From assembly GCA_051162045.1 (NCBI GenBank), contig JBISDI010000007.1: a DNA stretch of 64,000 bases; one strand, written 5' to 3'. The DNA is from Anaerozeibacter quisquiliarum. Lineage in GTDB: Bacteria > Bacillota > Clostridia > Christensenellales > Aristaeellaceae. How positions within the stretch are numbered: the stretch's first letter is position 1; every line of letters begins with the position of its first letter. Made by a program: the position numbers and the translations under genes. Shown here in pieces: positions 40,771-49,090 of this stretch. The notes beneath the pieces are model-generated. The model ran no database searches, was not told the DNA's origin, and saw only the letters and a program-made list of their open reading frames with translations.

Positions 40771-41082
40771 CTATGGAATCTGAAGCCCCATCAGCGGGGC
40801 GTGCTGCTGCGCGCCGTATACGTCGCGGTCGCCCGCCGTGCCCGAAGACACGCGGCGATTGAACGTGATTTTGACGCCCAGCGCGCTGTCGAAGAACACC
40901 AACTGGGTGATTTCGGCGGGATCGAGCCGGTACAGCCGCGCGACCGCCTCCCGCGTGATTGCGCCGCTTCGCTTCACCCGCTCGTAGGCGGCCGCATCTG
41001 CGAACAGCACGTCCAGCGTCAGCTCAAACGGCCCGCTGTTCTTGCTGCGCAGCACCTTCGAAAGATCCGCCAATCTGTCCAT
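40771..41082 (-). CDS. DUF4387 family protein
   Basis: 103 residues. LADLSKVLRSKNSGPFELTL at the N-terminus, FFDSALGVKITFNR in the middle and DRDVYGAQQHAPLMGLQIP at the end are the diagnostic blocks of DUF4387. This domain occurs either alone or fused to AtuA/DUF1446 proteins, so the two likely form one enzyme. Function is unknown. ATG at 41080-41082 with GGAGG eight bases upstream; it starts five bases after the AtuA-type stop. Confidence 0.92.
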   Translation of the reverse strand: MDRLADLSKVLRSKNSGPFELTLDVLFADAAAYERVKRSGAITREAVARLYRLDPAEITQLVFFDSALGVKITFNRRVSSGTAGDRDVYGAQQHAPLMGLQIP

Positions 41083-41087
41083 GCGCG

Positions 41088-42437
41088 CTACCTCCACTCG
41101 ATCTCAAACGACGCAAGGCCGTCCGCCACGTCCATCAGGTGGTATACCGAGAACGCGTACACCGGCCCGAATTCAACGTCGCTCGGCGCAAACGGGAACG
41201 CCAGATTGCCCGCGGTCGACTTGCGGCCCTCGTAGCCGTAGTGCAGCAGCGTCGAGCGCACCGAGGCGCAGACGGCGCTTGCGGTATCCTGCGTATTGGC
41301 GATGACCTCGAACAGCACCCCGACCTCGTGCGGCAGCGCGCGTTCCGGTTCCAGCGCGCCCATCACGGCGTCGATGCCGTAGTTGTAGAAGTTGATCGCG
41401 TAGTCCCCCTCGGGGATCTCGTCGTAATACGCGCGCACCGCCCGCTCGACCGCACGCTCGATCTCGTCGATCCGGGCAATGAAGAGCGGGTCGCGCGCAC
41501 CGGCGATGACGAAGCTGCGATAGGCGGCGAGGCGCGCGCCCTCGAGCTTGATTTGGTAGGGCACGCGCGCGAGCCGCGCGCCCGACACCGCGACCGCGTT
41601 CCCGCGCGCCTCGAACGCGCAGCGCTCGAGGTCGAGCAGAATGCCCGGCCCATGCAACAGATACGGATGGTCTTTCTCATAGAATGTGTGCGCGGCCACC
41701 GAGGTGGCGGTGCAGACGCGCTCGGGGCTGAGCGGATACACCTCGAACCGGTCGTCGTACAGCACGCCCATGATGGAGTCCTTGGCGCTGCCCGGCTCGC
41801 AGCACAGCGCGCCGCACTCGAGTATCTTGCCCAGGTGGTAGCACAGCGCCGGGTCGTAGCCCGCGAAGATGCCCGCCGCCGCGAACGGAGCCGGGTCGTA
41901 GGCGCGACCGCACACGATGATTTGAGCCCCTTCGCGCAGCGCCTCGAGAATCGGCTCCTCGCCCATCTGCGCGACGATGCGGGTGGTTTTTGCGACCGCC
42001 TCTTTGGTCAGCTCGGGCACGTTTGCGCTCATCGGGTGCACCTGCCCGCGCGCGATCGCCAAGTTCACCGTTTCCTTTGCGATGTCGCCCCAGATCACGG
42101 CCAGCCGGGGCCGCGCGCCGCGCTCTGCGAGGATTTCTTCGATAATGGAGAGCGTCCACTCCACGTGCACGCGCGCGCCGCTGCCGCCCGCCGAGCCGAC
42201 GATCAGCGGGATGCCTTTGTCGAGCGCACCGTTCACCAGCAGCGTCAGGTCCTTCTTGGCCGCCATCCGGCTGACAATCGCCACGCCCGCGCCCAGCTTG
42301 TGCGGCCCCGCGTCGGTCGAGCCGGCATCCACCACGATAGCATCCGGCCCATCCGCAAGCCCCGCATAAAACGAAGCCGCCGGAAACCCGTACCCCAGTA
42401 TGCCGCAGGGCGACAGGATCTTGTAACAGCGCGCCAT
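41088..42437 (-). CDS. AtuA/DUF1446 family protein
   Basis: About 449 residues. Recognisable blocks are DAIVVDAGSTDAGPHKLGAG at the N-terminus, IVGSAGGSGARVHVEWTLSI and IIVCGRAYDPAPFAAAGIFA. The family takes its name from acyclic terpene utilisation protein A, but most members have no assigned reaction. There is no signal peptide. I chose the ATG at 42435-42437 because GGAGG lies nine bases upstream; an ATG two codons earlier is only three bases from it. It is the first gene of operon 2. Its place before an ABC transporter and two ADP-ribosylglycohydrolase-family genes does not fit terpene use. Confidence 0.85.
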   Translation of the reverse strand: MARCYKILSPCGILGYGFPAASFYAGLADGPDAIVVDAGSTDAGPHKLGAGVAIVSRMAAKKDLTLLVNGALDKGIPLIVGSAGGSGARVHVEWTLSIIEEILAERGARPRLAVIWGDIAKETVNLAIARGQVHPMSANVPELTKEAVAKTTRIVAQMGEEPILEALREGAQIIVCGRAYDPAPFAAAGIFAGYDPALCYHLGKILECGALCCEPGSAKDSIMGVLYDDRFEVYPLSPERVCTATSVAAHTFYEKDHPYLLHGPGILLDLERCAFEARGNAVAVSGARLARVPYQIKLEGARLAAYRSFVIAGARDPLFIARIDEIERAVERAVRAYYDEIPEGDYAINFYNYGIDAVMGALEPERALPHEVGVLFEVIANTQDTASAVCASVRSTLLHYGYEGRKSTAGNLAFPFAPSDVEFGPVYAFSVYHLMDVADGLASFEIEWR

Positions 42438-42463
42438 GGCCATTTGCCTCCTCGCCCGTTTAC

Positions 42464-42474
42464 GTAACCGGTTT
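42464..42474. promoter_or_regulatory. LacI-type operator half of a pair, site 1
   Basis: GTAACCGGTTT, with the CCGG centre typical of LacI-family operators, lies just downstream of the -10 of the operon 2 promoter and before the ribosome binding site. The same 11 bases occur inverted at 42639-42649. Confidence 0.6.
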
Positions 42475-42486
42475 CTCTATGAAGAA

Positions 42487-42516
42487 AGTATACCACATCA
42501 AATTGCCAACCTTCAA
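42487..42516 (-). promoter_or_regulatory. Promoter of operon 2
   Basis: Reading leftward: TTGAAG (42511-42516), an 18-base spacer, TATACT (42487-42492). Expected start near 42480, so operator site 1 would lie at about +6 to +17. The surrounding 270 bases are clearly A+T-rich compared with the genes. Confidence 0.65.
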
Positions 42517-42638
42517 TTGGAATTTATTTACCAAAAATCACTCTATATTATGTGTTCTCTGGTTATATTTCTTTATTTCCAGAATTCTATCTCCATAACC
42601 TCGATCCGTTTTTGAATGCGGCGCCCGAATAGATGAAT

Positions 42639-42649
42639 AAACCGGTTAC
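42639..42649. promoter_or_regulatory. LacI-type operator, site 2
   Basis: AAACCGGTTAC, the exact inverse complement of site 1, with centres 175 bases apart and the promoter between them. The spacing would allow looping by a LacI-family tetramer or two dimers. Confidence 0.55.
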
Positions 42650-42714
42650 CTTCATGGCGTGCCAAAACCCAACGAGCGCGCCCGCAAGCGGACGCGCTCG
42701 ATTCGAAAACCGCC

Positions 42715-43422
42715 TTATAGCACCAGCACGCAACGGTCGGGCAAGTGCAGCATCTCGGACAGGTAGATGGGCTTGCCCATTTCGTTCAGCAGTGTACCGG
42801 TGACCTTGAGCATCGGCGTGCTGCGCTTGACGCCGAGCAATCGGCTCTCTTCTGCGCTGGCATAGGCGATTTCAACGGTTGAGCAAATTTGGCGGGGCTC
42901 GATGATGTCGTATTTGCTGAAGAGTATCTTGCGGATCGAGCCCTCGAGGTCCTCCTCGATGATGCCTTTATAAGGCTCGGCGTAGTAGTTGCGCTCGAGA
43001 CGCACCGGCGTGTTGTTGGCGTAGCGGATGCGCACCATGTAGGCCAGCATCTGCCCGGGCTCGGCAGATAGCGCCTCCGACAGCCGCTGGTCGGCCTCGA
43101 TAAAGTTCGCCTCAATGACCTTGCTGCCCGGCACCATGTTGAGCTTCTGACAGGTCCTGGAAAAGCTGGTGGCCGACGCCTCTTCGCGGAACCGGATCTC
43201 CTTGATGAAGGTGCCCTTGCCCTTCTTGCGCACCAGGCAACCCTCATCTACCAGCTCGCCAAAGGCCTTACGAATGGTGATGCGGCTGATTTGGAACTTT
43301 TCGCTGATCTCGGTCTCCGACATGACGCGACTGCCCGGCGACAGATACCCCTGCGCGATCTGCTGCCGAATGTATTCCTTGAGCTGGATGTATATGGGTA
43401 TTTCACTGTTTTTGTTAATCAT
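42715..43422 (-). CDS. GntR/HutC-family transcriptional regulator
   Basis: 235 residues. The winged helix (IYIQLKEYIRQQIAQGYLSP, SETEISEKFQISRITIRKAF, LVRKKGKGTFI) is followed by a UTRA ligand-binding domain (residues about 85-230). HutC-type regulators often sense a sugar phosphate or amino sugar. The start ATG at 43420-43422 lies only six bases after a -10 TATAAT and has no ribosome binding site, so the mRNA is probably leaderless. It sits between operons 2 and 3 and could control either, but the order favours operon 3. Confidence 0.93.
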   Translation of the reverse strand: MINKNSEIPIYIQLKEYIRQQIAQGYLSPGSRVMSETEISEKFQISRITIRKAFGELVDEGCLVRKKGKGTFIKEIRFREEASATSFSRTCQKLNMVPGSKVIEANFIEADQRLSEALSAEPGQMLAYMVRIRYANNTPVRLERNYYAEPYKGIIEEDLEGSIRKILFSKYDIIEPRQICSTVEIAYASAEESRLLGVKRSTPMLKVTGTLLNEMGKPIYLSEMLHLPDRCVLVL

Positions 43423-43428
43423 AATATA

Positions 43429-43457
43429 ATTATAACGCTTCCCTTTTCCATCTTCAA
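43429..43457 (-). promoter_or_regulatory. Promoter of the GntR gene, overlapping its start
   Basis: Reading leftward: TTGAAG (43452-43457), a 17-base spacer, perfect TATAAT (43429-43434). Transcription would start at or within a base or two of the A of the GntR ATG. Confidence 0.75.
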
Positions 43458-43469
43458 GTGATACGCGGG

Positions 43470-44957
43470 TTAAGATTGCGCATTGCGAAACAGCGCCTTG
43501 AGCGCGCCCGACAGGCGCAGGTACTCGCCGTACCGTTCGCTCAAATCCCGTTCAGGCGCGATTTTGTCCCGCGTCCGGACGAACGCCGCCGCCGCTTCCC
43601 GGTAGGAGCCGATCTCGCCGAGCGCGCGGGCGCACACCATCGCCAGACCCATCACGCCCGAATCGGCCGCGTGCGACAGCTCGATCGGGCGCTTGAGCGC
43701 GTCCGCCTTGATCTGCATCAGCAACCGCGACTTCGTCCCGCCACCCGACGCGACGATCCGGTTGACCGACACGCCGGCGTCGCAAAACAGCCCCATGTTG
43801 CTCAAGGTCTCAAACGACAGCCCCTCGAGCACTGCGCGGTACATCGAGTGCACCGAGGTGCCCGAATCGATGCCGATGAACGAGGCCGGCGCGCGGCTGC
43901 CCGCATCCATGCAGTTGACGCCCGAGAGATAGGGTAAGAAGTACAGCTGGCCGCTGTCCGGGGCGCATAACCGCTCGGCGGCGGCGTACAGCGTATCGCC
44001 CGCCGCCTCGGCCTCATAGGCGTGCCGATTCGCCTCGATAAACCACTTGATCGAGGTGCCATGGGAGAGCTGACCGATCGGCAGCAGGAACCGTCCCGGC
44101 TCGACGAAGGGCTCGATGCAAATTTCGCGCCGAAACAGCCGGTCGCGCCGGAGTTGATCGGCCGACACCACCAGATTAAGGCTCTCGCTCGAGCCCTCGC
44201 CCATCAGCAGGTCGCCCGGCTCGACCACGCCCGAGCCCAGCGTGGCCATGACCTGGTCGTGCGCGCCCACCACCACCCTCATCTCGCGCGGCAGAGCGCA
44301 GCTTTCCGCGACGTCCGGCAGGATGCGCCCGACTACCGTGCCGGTCGGAACCACGCGCGAATAAGGCATTCTGGACAGCTCAAACCGCTCGAACACCGCC
44401 AAAGACCAGTCCAGCGCGTCCACGTCGAACATCATCGTGCGCGACGCCGTGGCCGAATCCACCGCGCACTCGCCCGACAGCTTATAAGTCAGGTAGTCGC
44501 CCAAGAGAAATATGCGCCGGGCGCGCTCGATCAGCTCGGGCCGGTTCCGCTTCAACCACAGCTGCTTGCACAGTGAATACATCTGATTGACCGGCACGCC
44601 GGTGATCTTGTAAAGCTCCCTCGGGTCAAACCGCGCGCGTACCTCCCCGGCCATTTCCGCGGCCCGGGTGTCAAGGTAGACGATGGCGTTCATTACCGGG
44701 CGATCCCACTCGTCCAGCATCACCTGCGCCTCGCCGATCGACGCAACCGCGATCGCCCGCGCGAGCGCCGATTCCGGGGCGAGGCTGGCGAGCGTTTCAC
44801 AGGCCGCCGCCCACACCGCGCCGGGGTTCAGTTCCACCCAACCGGGCCGAGGCCGTTCAAACGCATATTCGCGGCTGGCCGTCTTGAGGATCGCACCCGA
44901 CGCCCCGATGACCGCCGCCTTGCACCCGGAAGTGCCGACGTCCAAGCCGATGTACAT
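43470..44957 (-). CDS. FGGY-family carbohydrate kinase
   Basis: 495 residues, the size of xylulokinase-type FGGY kinases. YIGLDVGTSGCKAAVIGASG is the N-terminal phosphate loop, DEWDRPVMNAIVYLDTRA the sugar-binding region and RIVASGGGTKSRLLMQIKAD the C-terminal ATPase signature. The substrate (pentulose, hexulose or polyol) cannot be read. ATG at 44955-44957, GGAGGG upstream. In operon 3 it would phosphorylate the sugar imported by the ABC transporter before cleavage by the class II aldolase. Confidence 0.93.
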   Translation of the reverse strand: MYIGLDVGTSGCKAAVIGASGAILKTASREYAFERPRPGWVELNPGAVWAAACETLASLAPESALARAIAVASIGEAQVMLDEWDRPVMNAIVYLDTRAAEMAGEVRARFDPRELYKITGVPVNQMYSLCKQLWLKRNRPELIERARRIFLLGDYLTYKLSGECAVDSATASRTMMFDVDALDWSLAVFERFELSRMPYSRVVPTGTVVGRILPDVAESCALPREMRVVVGAHDQVMATLGSGVVEPGDLLMGEGSSESLNLVVSADQLRRDRLFRREICIEPFVEPGRFLLPIGQLSHGTSIKWFIEANRHAYEAEAAGDTLYAAAERLCAPDSGQLYFLPYLSGVNCMDAGSRAPASFIGIDSGTSVHSMYRAVLEGLSFETLSNMGLFCDAGVSVNRIVASGGGTKSRLLMQIKADALKRPIELSHAADSGVMGLAMVCARALGEIGSYREAAAAFVRTRDKIAPERDLSERYGEYLRLSGALKALFRNAQS

Positions 44958-45010
44958 TTATATCCCTCCCAGCCGGCAACCCAAGCCGCGGTTGTTTGAC
45001 CGTCAAGTCT

Positions 45011-45029
45011 GGGCGACCCGCGGTCGCCC
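45011..45029. other. Short GC-rich hairpin before the FGGY kinase gene
   Basis: GGGCGACC-CGC-GGTCGCCC, between the aldolase and kinase genes. The arms match those inside the inverted-repeat element at 48940-49047, so this may be a fragment of that element or an intercistronic stabiliser. Confidence 0.5.
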
Positions 45030-45043
45030 TCCCCCACAATTCT

Positions 45044-45889
45044 TTACACGCGGTATGCGGTCAGCAGCTTCAGCTTCTCAAGCGCGACCTTCTTGATCGC
45101 GGCGCGCGCGGCGGCCATCGCGTCCACCACCTCGCAGTGGGTGCCGTGCTCGGCAAAGAAATCCCGCAGCGCCGTGTTGTAGGCGATGAAGAAGTCGGTG
45201 CCCACGTTGAGCTTGGCGACGCCCATCTCGACCATGCGCAGGATATCCTCGTCGGGCGTGTCGGAGCCGCCGTGCACCACGATCGGGCAGGGCGTTTCCT
45301 TGACCAGTTCTTTGAGCAGCTCGAAGTTGATCTTGGGCGTATACTTGTAAATGCCGTGGGCGGTACCAATCGATACGGCCAGGCAGTCGATGCCGGTGTC
45401 GCGCACAAAGCGGCGGGCCACCTCGGGGTCGGTGTAGCCGGATGCGATGGTTTCGATCGAACTGTCGGCGGTGTGGATCGTGCCCAGCTCCGCCTCGACC
45501 GACACATTGTGCCGGTGCGCCAGTTCCACCACGCGGCGGGTTTCGCGGACATTGACGTCGTAGTCCTCGCTCGCCAGGTCGATCATGACGCCGGTGTAGC
45601 CGTTCTCGATGCATACCCGGCTCAACTCGAAGGAGTTGCCGTGGTCAAGGCCCATCGCGATCGGCACATGGGCGTGGCGCGCGGCGACTTCCGCGATCGC
45701 GCGCATGTAGTCGGCGCCGGCAAAGGCCACGTGAGCGCGGTAGGACTGCACGATCAGCGGGGTGTTCATTTCATCGGCGGCGGACACGACCGCCTGCACC
45801 GATTCCATGTTCATCGAATTGAACGCGCCGATGGTCACCTTGTGTTCGCGGGCAAATTTCAGGATATCGATATAGTTTACAAGCGCCAT
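45044..45889 (-). CDS. Class II (zinc) ketose-bisphosphate aldolase
   Basis: 281 residues. GAFNSMNMESVQAVVSAADE is the N-terminal segment; zinc ligands are in AMGLDHGNSFE, SIGTAHGIYKYTP and PIVVHGGSDTPDEDI, and the catalytic Asp is in LDHG. KLNVGTDFFIAYNTAL is the phosphate-binding end. Family members cleave fructose-, tagatose- or other ketose-1,6-bisphosphates or 1-phosphates. Gene context (FGGY kinase, cupin, ribose-type transporter) suggests a ketose-1-phosphate or related phosphosugar. ATG at 45887-45889, GGGAGG upstream. Confidence 0.94.
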   Translation of the reverse strand: MALVNYIDILKFAREHKVTIGAFNSMNMESVQAVVSAADEMNTPLIVQSYRAHVAFAGADYMRAIAEVAARHAHVPIAMGLDHGNSFELSRVCIENGYTGVMIDLASEDYDVNVRETRRVVELAHRHNVSVEAELGTIHTADSSIETIASGYTDPEVARRFVRDTGIDCLAVSIGTAHGIYKYTPKINFELLKELVKETPCPIVVHGGSDTPDEDILRMVEMGVAKLNVGTDFFIAYNTALRDFFAEHGTHCEVVDAMAAARAAIKKVALEKLKLLTAYRV

Positions 45890-45917
45890 GTGGGATCCTC
45901 CCTGTCTATTCGTAGAT

Positions 45918-46415
45918 TTATAGCACGATTTCGATGTGCTGGTCCTCGGGATAGTCGCACACCACACAGTCGTTTCCGTAGACCCGTTCGGGCATGACGA
46001 TCATCAGGTGCAGCACCTCGTTGTGGACCGGATAGGGCGACAGGTGCCACACGCCCGTGTTGAGCTTGACCAGCGTGCCCTTGGGCACGATGAACGCCTC
46101 CGTCTTTTCCGGTGTGATCGCGTGGTTGGACGGCGGCGCGACGTGCATCACCGCGTCGTCGTCGATGAAGAAGATGCCCTCTCCCGTGTGGTTGTGGTAC
46201 TCCGATCGGGTAATCGTCATCCGTTCGGGCTTGTTGACCGTCAGCGGCGAAAACGCAAGCTGTACGTTGCCGCTGACGAACAGTTGAACCGGATCGGGGT
46301 AGAACGCGCTGCCTTCGCCGGGAAAGCAATGGCCGGTAGGATCCAGCATGTCGGCAAACGTGCCGTAGGGCCGGAAATTTTCATGGGTGATCGGGATGGC
46401 GCGAATGGTCCTCAT
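45918..46415 (-). CDS. AllA-like cupin (ureidoglycolate lyase family)
   Basis: 165 residues, one cupin-like beta-barrel. ITHENFRPYGTFADML near the N-terminus and TRSEYHNHTGEGIFFIDDDA, AFIVPKGTLVKLNTGVWH, LSPYPV match the AllA family (PF04115). AllA itself releases urea from ureidoglycolate, but many homologues lie in sugar-acid operons with other, unknown roles. No allantoin genes are present, so I doubt a role in purine breakdown. It overlaps the permease stop by four bases and precedes the aldolase gene. Confidence 0.8.
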   Translation of the reverse strand: MRTIRAIPITHENFRPYGTFADMLDPTGHCFPGEGSAFYPDPVQLFVSGNVQLAFSPLTVNKPERMTITRSEYHNHTGEGIFFIDDDAVMHVAPPSNHAITPEKTEAFIVPKGTLVKLNTGVWHLSPYPVHNEVLHLMIVMPERVYGNDCVVCDYPEDQHIEIVL

Positions 46416-47394
46416 ACGATTTTTACCCTCCCCCTGCGCTCTTTGCGAATGACGTCCAGGAAGACCGCGGCCAGGATGATGACGCCCTTGGTGATGCTCT
46501 GCACGTACCAGGGCACTTGCAGCATGCTCATGCCGTTGGCCAGCACGCCCAGCACAATCGCGCCCAGCAGCGTGCTGCCGATGCGCCCTTCGCCGCCCAA
46601 ATAACTGATGCCGCCCAGGTAGCAGGCCGCCACCGCGTCAAACTCCATGGCGTTGCCGGTGGTCGGCTGGCCGGTGGTGATACGCGAGGCCGAGATCACC
46701 CCGCAAATGCCCGCCAGGAAGCCCGACAGCGCATACACGACCCAGGTGACCTTGCGCAGATTGATGCCCGAGAAGCGGGCGGCCTCCTTGTTGCCGCCGA
46801 TTGCGTACACGTGCCGGCCAAAGCGCGTCTTGCTGAGCAGCACCGCCATGATCGCGAAGATGATGAGCAGGTAGATGACGGTGTGGGAATATAGGTGAAG
46901 GTGTAGCCGTTGCCCAACTGCCCGAAGCGCGCGTCGATGTTAATCATGTTGCCGCGCGTAATCACGTAGCAGAAGCCCCGGGCAATCAACTGCATCGACA
47001 GCGTGACGACGAACGGCGGGAGTGATGTGTTGGCCAGGAAGTAGCCGTTGAACAGGCCGCACAAGAGGCCAACCAGCAGCGACACGATGATCGCGAGCCC
47101 GAAGGACATGCCAAGATCGGTAATCATCCATGCGCAAAAGCAAGCCGTCAGTCCGACCACCGAGCCTTGGGACAGGTCGATGCCGTTGATGATGATGCAC
47201 AGCGTCATGCCAAAGCCCAAGATGCCGGTGATCGAAATCGACCGCACGATGTTGAGCAGGTTTCTGGATTGCAGGAAGCGCGGCTCGACCGCCGCGATGC
47301 CCGCGCACATCAAAACGAGCCCTATCAAGATGCCCAGGTTGTTTCGAATATAGGTGGTGACGGGGTTTTTCTTAAGCGACCATGCGCTATGCAT
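46412..47394 (-). pseudogene. Ribose-type ABC transporter permease, frameshifted
   Basis: The first frame (47394 to about 46890) encodes the N-terminal membrane helices (GILIGLVLMCAGIAAVEP, ITGILGFGMTLCIIINGIDL, then NTSLPPFVVTLSMQLIARG). The second frame (from about 46890 to 46412) continues with the normal C-terminal half (TRFGRHVYAIGGNKEAARFS, GSTLLGAIVLGVLANGMSML). The switch occurs near 46880-46890, after coding for YTFTYIPTP, and the total of 983 bases is one short of a whole number of codons. A single-base loss at CCCACACCG explains it. It may be a real inactivation, a programmed site, or a sequence error. The start overlaps the ATPase stop. Confidence 0.88.
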
Positions 47395-48886
47395 CCTTCG
47401 AACCTCCTACCGCGTAGAGTATGACTTCCTGCTCCGTCAGATTCTCCTTGTCAACCGCACCAACCAGCCTGCCCTCCCGGAGCACGTATACCCGATCGCA
47501 CAGGTTGATGATCTCCGCCATCTCGGAGGAAATCAGGATGATGCCCACGCCCATGTCCACGATTTCATAGATCAGCCGGTAGATTTCCTGCTTGGCGCCG
47601 ACGTCGATGCCCTTGGTCGGCTCGTCCAGGATCAAGATGCGCGGGTTGGTCACCAGCCATTTGGCGAGCACCACCTTTTGCTGGTTGCCGCCCGACAGGT
47701 TGAGCGCCTTCGTCTCGTAGGAGGCGGTCTTGAGCTTGAGCTTCCTCGATACCTCGTCAACCGTCCGGTCGCTCAGCTTGCGGTCGAGCCGGACGAACCG
47801 GATCAGCCGCTTGAGGATGGCGATCGTGACGTTGAAGTCCACCGTCTGGCGCATCACCAGTCCCTCGTGCTTGCGATCCTCGGGCGCGAGCACGATGCCG
47901 TGATCCACAGCGTCCGACGGCGTCCGGATCGAAATCGGCTTGCCATCGAGCTTCACTTCTCCCTTTTCCGCCCGATCGACGCCGATCAGCGCGCGCATCA
48001 GTTCCGATCGGCCCGAACCCATCAGCCCGTAGAAGCCCAACACCTCGCCCTTGCGCAGGTTGAAGCTTATGTCCTTCACGCGATCGGAGCTTATATGGCT
48101 GGCCTCAAAGAACACCTCGCCCGGCGACGTCTTGGATTCGGGATAAATGTTCTCGATCTCGCGGCCCACCATCATGTTGATGATCTGATGTTTGGTGATG
48201 TCCGCGATATCCCGGGTGCCGACGTAGCAACCGTCGCGCAAGATCGTCACCCGGTCGCAGACGCGAAAGATCTCGTCCAGCTTATGGGAGATAAAAATGA
48301 TGGTCACGCCCTGCTCGCTCAATCGCCGCATGATGGCCAGAAGCGTATCGACCTCGTCGCCCGCGAGAGAGGCGGTGGGTTCGTCCATGACCAGAATCTT
48401 GAGATCCTGCGACAGTGACCGGCAGATTTCGATCATCTGACGCTGGGCGACGCTCAGTTTCGACACGCGCGTGTCGGGACTGATGCCGCTCATTCCGATC
48501 GTCTGAAGCAGCTCGGCCGCCGCCCGCGCCATCGCCCGATCGTCGACGAAGCCGAGGCGATTGACCGGGAATTTCCCGAGAAAGATGTTTTCCGCTACCG
48601 TCATGTTGCCGGCTAGGCTCAGTTCCTGATGGATGACGCTGATGCCCGCTGCGGCGGCCACCGACACGTCCGTCATGACGACGCGCCGGTCGTCAAGGTA
48701 GATTTGCCCTTCGTCGGGCTGATGGATGCCCGCGAGGATCTTGATCAGCGTGGATTTGCCGGCGCCGTTTTCGCCGATCAACGCATGGATCTCCCCACGC
48801 CTGACCTCAAAGGTGATGTCGCTCAGAGCCCTGACGCCAGGGAACACCTTGGTCACGTTCTCCATCCGCAGCGTGTATTCGCTCAT
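47387..48886 (-). CDS. Ribose-type ABC transporter ATPase (two nucleotide-binding domains)
   Basis: 499 residues, RbsA type. Domain 1: Walker A GENGAGKSTL, signature LSVAQRQM, Walker B ILVMDEPTASL. Domain 2: GLMGSGRSEL, LSGGNQQKVVLAKW and ILILDEPTKGIDVG. The ATG at 48884-48886 has GAGG seven bases upstream. It powers import with the 49091-50020 binding protein and the frameshifted permease. It is a paralogue, not a near-identical copy, of the operon 1 ATPase. Confidence 0.95.
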   Translation of the reverse strand: MSEYTLRMENVTKVFPGVRALSDITFEVRRGEIHALIGENGAGKSTLIKILAGIHQPDEGQIYLDDRRVVMTDVSVAAAAGISVIHQELSLAGNMTVAENIFLGKFPVNRLGFVDDRAMARAAAELLQTIGMSGISPDTRVSKLSVAQRQMIEICRSLSQDLKILVMDEPTASLAGDEVDTLLAIMRRLSEQGVTIIFISHKLDEIFRVCDRVTILRDGCYVGTRDIADITKHQIINMMVGREIENIYPESKTSPGEVFFEASHISSDRVKDISFNLRKGEVLGFYGLMGSGRSELMRALIGVDRAEKGEVKLDGKPISIRTPSDAVDHGIVLAPEDRKHEGLVMRQTVDFNVTIAILKRLIRFVRLDRKLSDRTVDEVSRKLKLKTASYETKALNLSGGNQQKVVLAKWLVTNPRILILDEPTKGIDVGAKQEIYRLIYEIVDMGVGIILISSEMAEIINLCDRVYVLREGRLVGAVDKENLTEQEVILYAVGGSKDA

Positions 48887-48939
48887 CTCAAAACCTCGTT
48901 TCAATGGGAAAGCCCTGGGGTTGTGTTTGCGACGCAGGC

Positions 48940-49047
48940 CATCCCGCATAGGGGCGGCCTTGGGTCGCCCGCACCTGTTTGGCGTTCAACACAAGCTCCG
49001 GCAGACGGCCGACGGGGCGGGCGACCGCAGGTCGCCCCTACGGGATG
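48940..49047. repeat. Inverted-repeat element (MITE-like)
   Basis: Left arm 48940-48972 and right arm 49017-49047 share CATCCCG-TAGGGGCG-CC and GGTCGCCCGC in inverted orientation with a few mismatches, around a 44-base centre. Each arm also contains its own small GGGCGACC/GGTCGCCC hairpin. It lies between the binding-protein and ATPase genes of operon 3. A 16-base part recurs at 13603-13618 and a related hairpin at 45011-45029. Confidence 0.7.
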
Positions 49048-49090
49048 TCGCCCGCCCAATCTTCCGCGTTACAGCCCCAATACAGCTTCC

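Noticed and set aside
45918..46415. Purine or allantoin degradation role for the AllA-like gene
   Set aside because: No allantoinase, allantoate amidohydrolase or glyoxylate genes are nearby, and the operon contains a sugar transporter, kinase and aldolase.
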